From Cellvibrio fontiphilus_A (lineage in GTDB: Bacteria > Pseudomonadota > Gammaproteobacteria > Pseudomonadales > Cellvibrionaceae), in contig NZ_JBHRTF010000006.1 in NCBI RefSeq assembly GCF_042646205.1, forward strand, positions 124,001-188,000: a stretch of 64,000 bases of DNA, in the 5' to 3' direction. The position numbers and the translations under genes were made by a program. Below the pieces are notes generated by a model. The model saw nothing but the letters and a program-made list of their open reading frames with translations, was not told the DNA's origin and did no database searches. Shown one piece after another: positions 1-6,518 of the stretch (position 1 is the first letter of the stretch; the number at the start of each line of letters is the position of its first letter).

Positions 1-831
1 TTGGCGAGCGATGCCAAACTCAGCGATGAATTATTCGGTTGGAAATTGGGTGGCGTTTATAAACCAACAGCCAACGGCTCTGTGTATGTGAGTTATGCAA
101 CCTCGGAATTGCCACCGGGCGGCGCCAATTTCGCACTCAATACTACCAACGCTGCGAATAACATCAACAATCCGAATCTTGATCCGCAAAAAGGCACCAA
201 TGCCGAAGTGGGTACCAAGTGGAATGTATTGGACAATAAATTATTCCTGACCGCCGCGTTATTCCGCAGTACCAATGAAAACGAAATTGCAACCAATCCT
301 GATGGCTCCTCTGTTGCTCTGGGTGAAAAGCAAGTGGAGGGTGTGGAGTTGGGCGCAGTGGGTTCATTAACCGACAAATGGCAAATCAGCGCGGGCTTGG
401 CATTTATGGATAATGAAATTACCCGTGGCAATCGCACAGTGGATAACCCGGATACTCCTGCCAATGAAGCCTCGGGCAACAACGAAGGTGGTGCTATCCA
501 GTGGTCACCAGAGATGACATTTACGCTGTGGAACAGCTACACGTTTGACAGCGGTTTGTTAATTGGTGGCGGTGCGCGTTATGTGGATTCTATGGTCAGT
601 TCCAGCACGGTGAATGCGGCGGCACAAAGCACACGCTCTATGTTGGAGTTTGGCGATTACTGGGTATTTGATGCTATGGCCTCTTACCCGGTGACTAAAA
701 ACCTCAGTGTTCAGCTCAATATTCTCAACATCACCGATGAAGATTATGTGGCGAGTTTGAATAACGGTGGTTCACGCTATTACCCCGGTGCGCCCTTGTC
801 GGCACGTTTGGGTGTGAATTTTTCGTTTTAA
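1..831 (+). CDS. TonB-dependent siderophore receptor, C-terminal part (5' end outside window)
   Basis: C-terminal 276 residues of an outer-membrane beta-barrel receptor that imports ferric siderophores using TonB energy. The frame is open at base 1, so the plug and first strands lie upstream of the window. Visible are alternating amphipathic strands, the late-barrel pattern N-I-T-D-E-D-Y, a G-S-R-Y-Y-P-G-A-P stretch typical of the last strands of siderophore receptors, and a terminal Phe used for outer-membrane insertion by the BAM complex. The following piuC gene is the usual partner of Fiu/PiuA-type catecholate receptors, which supports but does not prove that substrate class. The gene is followed by a hairpin at 854-873. 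Confidence 0.9.
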   Translation: MASDAKLSDELFGWKLGGVYKPTANGSVYVSYATSELPPGGANFALNTTNAANNINNPNLDPQKGTNAEVGTKWNVLDNKLFLTAALFRSTNENEIATNPDGSSVALGEKQVEGVELGAVGSLTDKWQISAGLAFMDNEITRGNRTVDNPDTPANEASGNNEGGAIQWSPEMTFTLWNSYTFDSGLLIGGGARYVDSMVSSSTVNAAAQSTRSMLEFGDYWVFDAMASYPVTKNLSVQLNILNITDEDYVASLNNGGSRYYPGAPLSARLGVNFSF

Positions 832-853
832 TTAAAAACACAATGCTGCGTAG

Positions 854-880
854 GGGCGCAATTTATTGCGCCCTTTATTT
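854..880 (+). terminator. Hairpin after the receptor gene, possible terminator
   Basis: GGGCGCAATTTATTGCGCCC folds on itself (8-bp arms GGGCGCAA/TTGCGCCC, loop TTTA) and is followed by TTTATTT. It fits a weak intrinsic terminator. Its core is repeated at 930-947, so it may instead be a dispersed palindromic element. Confidence 0.5.
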
Positions 881-929
881 ATTTGCACCGTTTATTTGTT
901 GAACATTAATTTTTTAGCCACTGTTTATC

Positions 930-947
930 GGGCGCAATTTATTGCGC
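930..947. repeat. Second copy of an 18-bp palindromic repeat
   Basis: GGGCGCAATTTATTGCGC is identical to 854-871, 76 bp upstream, and lies directly before the piuC start. The exact repetition of a palindrome in one intergenic gap suggests a small REP-like element or a duplicated hairpin. Confidence 0.5.
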
Positions 948-962
948 TTCTGCGGGGACATA

Positions 963-1643
963 ATGTTAATCCACATTCCAGAGGTATTAAGCAAACAGCA
1001 GGTGGCAGAATTCCGTGCGCGCTTGCAACAAACCGATTGGGTAGATGGCAAAGCCACTGTCGGTGTGCAGGGGGCGCAAGTAAAAAATAATCGCCAGCTG
1101 CCTGTGGATAGCCCCCTTGCGCGTGAGTTGGGCGAAATTATTTTGAAAACACTTTACGCCAATCCACTGTTTATGTCGGCAGCGCTACCGCTGCGCATAG
1201 TGCCGCCACTATTTAATGCCTACCGCGGTGGTGAGCATTACGGCTTTCATGTCGATGGTGCGATCCGTTTGATGCCCGGTAGCAATTTGAGTTTGCGCAC
1301 CGATGTTTCTTCAACCTTGTTTTTGTCTGAACCCGATGAGTACGACGGTGGTGAATTAATTGTGCAGGACACCTACGGCAGCCACGAAGTAAAACTGCCG
1401 GCCGGCGATTTGATTTTGTATCCCTCCACCAGTTTGCATCAGGTTGCGCCAGTCACTCGTGGCGAACGTGTGTGCAGTTTTTTCTGGACCCAAAGCATGG
1501 TGCGCGACGATTGGCAGCGCAGTTTATTGCATGAGTTGGATTGCAATATCCAAGCACTGCGCCAAAAAGTGGGCGACTGTGATGAAGTGCTGGGGCTAAC
1601 GGGGCACTACCATAATTTATTGCGGCAGTGGGCGCAGGTGTAA
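963..1643 (+). CDS. piuC: Fe(II)/2-oxoglutarate dioxygenase of the PiuC/YbiX family
   Basis: 226 residues, the normal family length when started at the ATG at 963. The iron site is visible as H96-x-D98 (in G-F-H-V-D-G) and H159 (S-L-H-Q), with R169 for 2-oxoglutarate. Members sit next to catecholate-type TonB receptors and respond to iron limitation; the physiological substrate is not settled. The stop codon overlaps the next ATG (TAATG), showing translational coupling to the PepSY gene and tying this dioxygenase to the following redox cluster. An upstream in-frame ATG at 942 would add seven residues and is less likely. Confidence 0.93.
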   Translation: MLIHIPEVLSKQQVAEFRARLQQTDWVDGKATVGVQGAQVKNNRQLPVDSPLARELGEIILKTLYANPLFMSAALPLRIVPPLFNAYRGGEHYGFHVDGAIRLMPGSNLSLRTDVSSTLFLSEPDEYDGGELIVQDTYGSHEVKLPAGDLILYPSTSLHQVAPVTRGERVCSFFWTQSMVRDDWQRSLLHELDCNIQALRQKVGDCDEVLGLTGHYHNLLRQWAQV

Positions 1644-2260
1644 TGCTAAACGCTAAAAAACCAATTCGTTTTTATCTAGGCAGTGTGCGCGAATGGCATT
1701 GGATTAGTTCGGCAATTTGTTTGGTGGGCATGCTGTTATTTTCCATCACCGGCATCACGCTTAATCATGCGGCGGATATAAAAGCGACGCCGGAAATTAT
1801 CACCAAAGAAGCACAGTTGCCGGCACAAATACTGGCTGCCATATCTGTGCCGGACGCAGAACAAGCACCCTTGCCAGAAACGCTGCGCGCTTGGTTGGCA
1901 GATACGCAGCACATTGAGGTTCACAAGCAATTAGCCGAGTGGAGTGAGGATGAAATTTATGTGTCGCTGCCGCGCCCCGGTGGTGATGCCTGGTTAAGTA
2001 TTGATTTGGCTTCCGGCGAATTGACTTACGAACTGACAGACCGCGGTTGGATTTCCTATTTCAATGATTTGCACAAGGCCCGCAATACCCCTGAAGTCTG
2101 GAGTTGGTTTCTCGATTTTTTTGCAATTGCCTGCATTATTTTCTGTATAACAGGCTTGCTCTTGTTAAAGCGTTATGCAAGTGGTCGCCCCGCAACCTGG
2201 CCTATGGTTGGGTTGGGTTTGGTGGCGCCCTGGGTGCTGCTTTTATTATTTATCCATTAA
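1643..2260 (+). CDS. PepSY-type transmembrane protein, probable membrane electron-transfer component
   Basis: 205 residues with helices at about 20-41, 153-176 and 186-204 and a periplasmic PepSY-like region between the first two. Histidines lie at membrane edges: H19 (E-W-H-W), H42 (L-N-H-A-A-D) and H144 (N-D-L-H-K-A-R), the arrangement that binds haem in other PepSY_TM proteins. The family includes proteins implicated in siderophore iron reduction. The start overlaps the piuC stop by one base; a start at 1628 is possible but would overlap piuC more. Its role as electron carrier across the membrane is inferred from family and neighbours. Confidence 0.8.
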   Translation: MLNAKKPIRFYLGSVREWHWISSAICLVGMLLFSITGITLNHAADIKATPEIITKEAQLPAQILAAISVPDAEQAPLPETLRAWLADTQHIEVHKQLAEWSEDEIYVSLPRPGGDAWLSIDLASGELTYELTDRGWISYFNDLHKARNTPEVWSWFLDFFAIACIIFCITGLLLLKRYASGRPATWPMVGLGLVAPWVLLLLFIH

Positions 2261-2287
2261 AAAATACTGTGAAGTGAGGGAGTTAAT

Positions 2288-2800
2288 ATGCGTTTGCGTT
2301 ATGCCATAAGTTCGCTGTTGTCAGTTATGAGTATTTCTTCAGCCATGGCTGCGGATTTACAGGTATCGGTAGAAATTCCAACGCTTGAGGTTGCTGAATA
2401 TCACAAACCTTATGTTGCACTTTGGCTGGAAAATGAAAAAGGCGAGAGCACTAATTTAGCGGTGTGGTATCAACTGGAATCGCGCGGTGAAAAAAGTGAA
2501 AAGGGAGAAGAGTGGCTGAAAGATATGCGCCAGTGGTGGCGCCGTATCGGTCGCGATACCGATATGCCGGTGGATGGTGTGAGTGGTGCAACACGTGCAC
2601 CCGGTAAACACACTGTCACTTTTGCTGAGGGCAAAGCGCCTCTGGGCAAATTAAAACCGGGTAATTATGTGCTGATGGTGGACGCGGCGCGCGAAGTAGG
2701 TGGGCGTGAATTGGTAAAAGTACCCTTTACCTGGCCTGTTACTGCTGTGCAATCCGCCACCGGCAAAAAAGAATTGGGTGAAGTAAAAATCACGCCTTAA
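2288..2800 (+). CDS. DUF2271 periplasmic protein with an ApbE-type flavinylation motif
   Basis: 170 residues beginning with a Sec signal peptide (cleavage likely after A-M-A, residue 21). The rest looks like a small secreted beta-rich domain. Residues 96-102 read D-G-V-S-G-A-T, which fits the D-x-x-(S/T)-G-A-(T/S) motif at which ApbE attaches FMN to NqrC and RnfG; T102 would be the acceptor. No apbE gene is in the window. It lies 27 bp after the PepSY gene and before DUF4198. A redox role is inferred from motif and neighbours; the DUF2271 assignment is from recognition of the sequence. Confidence 0.8.
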   Translation: MRLRYAISSLLSVMSISSAMAADLQVSVEIPTLEVAEYHKPYVALWLENEKGESTNLAVWYQLESRGEKSEKGEEWLKDMRQWWRRIGRDTDMPVDGVSGATRAPGKHTVTFAEGKAPLGKLKPGNYVLMVDAAREVGGRELVKVPFTWPVTAVQSATGKKELGEVKITP

Positions 2801-2853
2801 GGGCAGGAATTATTGTATAAAAATTTTATTAACTGGATTTTTTAAGAGGAATA

Positions 2854-3684
2854 ATGATGAATCGTTTACTCAAAACCACACTCTGCACCGCACTGGTTCT
2901 GTGTTTGCCATTAACAGCACAAGCTCACCGCGCCTGGTTATTGCCAAGTGCCACCGTGCTCTCCAGTGATGATGCCTGGGTGAGTATTGATGCCGCCGTG
3001 TCCAACGATATTTTTCACGCCGATCATGCCCCCATGCGTGCAGAAGGTGTTGTGGTTACCGCACCGGATGGTGCCACACTGCCAGTACAAAATGCCATGA
3101 CCGCAAAATACCGCAGCACGTTTGATGTGCAATTGCCACAAAAAGGCACCTATAAAATCGCAGTGGCATCCAGCGGTTTAATGGCGCGTTGGGAAACAGA
3201 AAGTGGTGAGCGAAAAATGTGGCCAGGTCGCGGTGAGCGGGCTAATCCAGCCGACTTTGACAAAATGGTGCCTAAAAAAGCCAAGAATTTAGAAGTGTCG
3301 CAATTCTCTCGCCGTATGGAAACGTTTGTGACTGCCGGCTCGCCCAGTGACTCGGTATTAACACCCAGTAAACAAGGTTTGGAATTGGTGCCCATTACTC
3401 ATCCGAATGATTTGTTTGCCGGCGAAGCAGCGAACTTTCAATTCCAAATGGATGGCAAACCCGTTGCTGGCGTGAAGGTGACCATTATTCCTGGCGGCAT
3501 GCGCTACCGTAATGACCAGGCGGCGATTGAACTTGAGTCCGATAACAAGGGCAATATTTCTGTCACCTGGCCGCATGCAGGCATGTATTGGTTAAGTGCA
3601 AATTACCGCGATAATAAAGCCAAAAAACCGGCCAGTGTTCGCGCAGGCAGTTATGTCGCTACCTTTGAAGTATTGCCGGAATAA
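2854..3684 (+). CDS. DUF4198 periplasmic protein, possible metal-binding
   Basis: 276 residues. The signal peptide ends A-Q-A before H25, so the mature chain should begin His-Arg-Ala-Trp. Further histidines follow in F-H-A-D-H-A-P (H55, H58). DUF4198 members include periplasmic partners of nickel transporters, and an exposed N-terminal histidine is a common metal ligand, so a metal or ferric-siderophore handling role is plausible. The second half (about 190-276) resembles an Ig-like domain. A ribosome site AAGAGGA precedes the ATG at 2854. It is in the same run as the PepSY and DUF2271 genes. Confidence 0.82.
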   Translation: MMNRLLKTTLCTALVLCLPLTAQAHRAWLLPSATVLSSDDAWVSIDAAVSNDIFHADHAPMRAEGVVVTAPDGATLPVQNAMTAKYRSTFDVQLPQKGTYKIAVASSGLMARWETESGERKMWPGRGERANPADFDKMVPKKAKNLEVSQFSRRMETFVTAGSPSDSVLTPSKQGLELVPITHPNDLFAGEAANFQFQMDGKPVAGVKVTIIPGGMRYRNDQAAIELESDNKGNISVTWPHAGMYWLSANYRDNKAKKPASVRAGSYVATFEVLPE

Positions 3685-3687
3685 ATT

Positions 3688-5067
3688 GTGCGTTATCTAG
3701 CCGCAAGCGCTTTAATTTTAATTTACCTGTTGTTGTGCTGGTTCTGCTGGCGCAACTTTCGGCAACAGCAACGACAGCAGCAACCAGCGGGGCAAAATCC
3801 ACTTGCTGTCTCGTCTGCTGTTAATGCTGGGATACTAATTGCTTATGCCAGCCAAACTGGCAACGCTGTGCGTATCGCCCGGCAAACTTTACAGCAGTTA
3901 AGTGAAGCGGGAAAAAAAGCAGAGTTGATTGCACTTAATCAACTCACAGCGGAATATTTATTACACACACAGCAGCTATTAATCATCGCCAGCACTTATG
4001 GGGAGGGTGAGGCGCCTGATAACGGCAACCGTTTTATGGCGCGTCATTTGTCGCCCTTGGGTCAAAATGCTTTGTCGCATTTGCAGGTATTACTGTTGGG
4101 TTTAGGTGATTCCAGCTATCAACATTTTTGTGGCTTTGCACATCAGCTCTATCATCAATTGCATCAGCGCGGCGCTAATTTTCTCACCGATGTGATAGAG
4201 GTGGATCAGCTTGATGAAAGTGCTTTGCGCCATTGGCAATATTATCTTGGGCAAATTTCCGGCAATTCTTATTTTAGCGATTGGAGCAAACCAGCTTACG
4301 AAGAATGGCGGCTTGTCGCGCGCGAATGTATTAATCCGGCAAGCCCGGGTGCGCCAGCTTATCACTTACAGTTACAACCCCTGAACGGGTTGCTGACTGC
4401 TGATTTAGCGCTTTGGCAGGCGGGTGATATTGTGGAAATAGGCCCGCGCAATTCTCCTGATTTACCGCATCGCGAATACTCTATCGCTACTGTGCCCGCG
4501 GAAGGCTCACTCGATTTATTGGTGCGTCAGGTGCGTGCGCCGAATGGCGAGCTAGGCTTGGGTTCCGGGTGGTTAACTGCCCAGGCAGAATTGAATAGCA
4601 TCATTCATTTACGGGTGCGCACTAATCCCCATTTTCATTCGCCCCCAGCACAAGTGCCACTCATTTTAATTGGTAACGGAACGGGCATTGCCGGGCTGCG
4701 CTCGCATCTGGCCAACCCGGCGCGTGCTACGGGAAAACATTGGTTGTTTTTTGGTGAGCGCACACAATTTGCCGATGATTTTTTTGCGGCCGATATTCAG
4801 CAGTGGCAAAAAATTGGACTGCTGAACCGCGTGGATAAAGTTTTCTCGCGCGATGCGCAAGCGGGTCAACTGTGTTACGTGCAAGATTTATTACCGCCCA
4901 AAGCAGATTTGATTCGCGAGTGGGTTGCATCCGGCGCAGCTATTTACGTGTGTGGCAGTTTGCAAGGTATGGCCCAAGCAGTGGATGAAGCATTGCTTGA
5001 TATTTTAGGTTCGGAACTGTTGGCACAGCTGGCGGATCAGCAGCGCTACTGTCGCGATGTGTATTAA
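3688..5067 (+). CDS. Membrane-anchored diflavin reductase (CysJ-like flavodoxin plus FAD/NADPH reductase)
   Basis: 459 residues from a GTG start three bases after the DUF4198 stop. An N-terminal helix (about 4-21) anchors it. A flavodoxin domain follows with the FMN phosphate loop A-S-Q-T-G-N-A (54-60) and S-T-Y-G-E-G-E-A-P-D. The C-terminal half is a ferredoxin-NADP reductase module with H-R-E-Y-S for FAD, G-N-G-T-G-I-A-G for NADPH and a late V-C-G-S. It is not assimilatory CysJ, which is soluble and linked to cysI. As the last gene of the run it is the likely source of electrons for the PepSY membrane protein. Confidence 0.85.
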   Translation: MRYLAASALILIYLLLCWFCWRNFRQQQRQQQPAGQNPLAVSSAVNAGILIAYASQTGNAVRIARQTLQQLSEAGKKAELIALNQLTAEYLLHTQQLLIIASTYGEGEAPDNGNRFMARHLSPLGQNALSHLQVLLLGLGDSSYQHFCGFAHQLYHQLHQRGANFLTDVIEVDQLDESALRHWQYYLGQISGNSYFSDWSKPAYEEWRLVARECINPASPGAPAYHLQLQPLNGLLTADLALWQAGDIVEIGPRNSPDLPHREYSIATVPAEGSLDLLVRQVRAPNGELGLGSGWLTAQAELNSIIHLRVRTNPHFHSPPAQVPLILIGNGTGIAGLRSHLANPARATGKHWLFFGERTQFADDFFAADIQQWQKIGLLNRVDKVFSRDAQAGQLCYVQDLLPPKADLIREWVASGAAIYVCGSLQGMAQAVDEALLDILGSELLAQLADQQRYCRDVY

Positions 5068-5131
5068 CACTCGTTTCTTTCCTTTTAATCATCGCTGATG
5101 ATTGTGCAACAAGTGTTAAACCCTCTCGTGA

Positions 5132-5164
5132 GTGACACTTCTGTCACCGCACAATCCCTATAAT
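5132..5164 (+). promoter_or_regulatory. Promoter with a palindromic operator before the macA-like operon
   Basis: TATAAT at 5159-5164 is a consensus -10 box. Directly upstream, GTGACACTTCTGTCAC (5132-5147) is a perfect inverted repeat with 6-bp arms. It covers the -35 region; the best -35 match TGACAC leaves a long 20-bp spacer. Such placement fits a regulator that blocks or remodels the promoter. Confidence 0.5.
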
Positions 5165-5219
5165 CACTATATTTACCTCCCTGTGTTTATGGCAGTTCTG
5201 CCGTTTATAGATTTAATGG

Positions 5220-6518
5220 ATGCTATTGTTCATGGCTATTTTTTCTACAGTTAATTATTTATTTTCTATTGGTCGCACCACAGCACTGATTGTTTTATTG
5301 GTGTTGCTGGCCGTTTTTGGTTTATGGCGAATCTTGTGGGCGGATGACAATACTTCCGTCACCTACACAACAGAAACTGTGGTTCGTGGTGATATCGAAA
5401 ATCTGGTGACAGCGACAGGCACTTTGCAACCGCAAGATTACGTAGATGTGGGGGCGCAGGTTTCCGGGCAATTAAAAAAATTGCATGTCGATGTGGGTTC
5501 AGAAGTAAAAGCCGGTGATTTGCTGGCCGAAATAGATGCAACGGTTTATGCCGCGCGCGTGGATGCTACCCGCGCTTCCCTGCGCACCCAGCAGGCCCAA
5601 CTATTGGATCGCGAAGCGCAATTGAGTTTGGCAAACATTAAATATACGCGCGAAAAAAATCTGTTTAAGGAGGCGGCAACTACTGGCGAATCGCTACAAA
5701 CAGCTGAAGCCAGTTTGAAATCAGCGCAAGCACAACTCAAGGCTTTGCAGGCGCAGATCGAGCAAACCGAATCTACCTTGCGGGTGGAGGCGGCCAATCT
5801 CAATTACGCAAAAATTTATGCGCCGATTGACGGCACTGTCGTTTCCATCACTTCACGTCAGGGCCAAACCTTGAATACCAATCAAATGGCACCGACCATT
5901 ATGCGTATTGCTGACCTCTCTACTATGACAGTACAGACGCAGGTTTCCGAGGCAGATATAGGTAGGCTGCGCAAAGGTATGGAGGTCTATTTCACCACTC
6001 TGGGTAGCAAGGGGCGGCGCTGGTATAGCAAGTTGGATCGTATTCAACCTACGCCAGAAATTCTTAACAATGTGGTTTTGTATAACGCACTATTTGATGT
6101 TCCGAATGAAAGCCGTTTATTAATGACACAAATGAGCACACAAGTTTTTTTTATTGAATCACAAGCAAAAGACGTGCTGCTCGTACCTATGTCTGCGGTC
6201 ACTTTTGCTACGCCGCGTGCGGAGCGGTCACAGAGTGATGCGCCGAATGCTGAGCGGAAATCGCGCAGTGAAAATATTAACGCCGCTAGTAGCGGCGCGT
6301 TGCACAAGCGGCCCGCCACCATAAAAATCATGCAAGATAATGGCGATATTGAAGAGCGCAAGGTATTGGTGGGGGTTACCAATCGTGTGCAGGCACACAT
6401 TATCACAGGGTTAAACGAAGGCGAAAAAGTTATCAGCGGCAGCTCGCGTCCCACTCAAGCCAAACCAGTGGCAGGTATGGGCATGGGTGGGCCAGGTATG
6501 GGAATGGGCAGACGTTAA
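5220..6518 (+). CDS. macA: Periplasmic adaptor of a MacAB-type efflux pump
   Basis: 432 residues. One N-terminal helix (about 19-37) is followed by a biotinyl-lipoyl half, a long coiled-coil hairpin (about 110-190, rich in Ala, Gln and Glu), the second lipoyl half and beta-barrel domains, as in MacA/HlyD adaptors. It links the MacB-like permease to an outer-membrane channel. A Met/Gly-rich tail (last 15 residues, M-G-M-G-G-P-G-M-G-M-G) is unusual. The next gene overlaps by one base (TAATG). An internal ATG at 5232 is an alternative start. The substrate is unknown. Confidence 0.88.
   Translation: MLLFMAIFSTVNYLFSIGRTTALIVLLVLLAVFGLWRILWADDNTSVTYTTETVVRGDIENLVTATGTLQPQDYVDVGAQVSGQLKKLHVDVGSEVKAGDLLAEIDATVYAARVDATRASLRTQQAQLLDREAQLSLANIKYTREKNLFKEAATTGESLQTAEASLKSAQAQLKALQAQIEQTESTLRVEAANLNYAKIYAPIDGTVVSITSRQGQTLNTNQMAPTIMRIADLSTMTVQTQVSEADIGRLRKGMEVYFTTLGSKGRRWYSKLDRIQPTPEILNNVVLYNALFDVPNESRLLMTQMSTQVFFIESQAKDVLLVPMSAVTFATPRAERSQSDAPNAERKSRSENINAASSGALHKRPATIKIMQDNGDIEERKVLVGVTNRVQAHIITGLNEGEKVISGSSRPTQAKPVAGMGMGGPGMGMGRR

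Noticed and set aside
854..947. CRISPR array from the repeated 18-mer
   Set aside because: Only two copies, palindromic, and no regular spacers or cas genes.
3688..5067. Assimilatory sulfite reductase CysJ
   Set aside because: It has an N-terminal membrane anchor, lies in an iron-type cluster and has no cysI partner.
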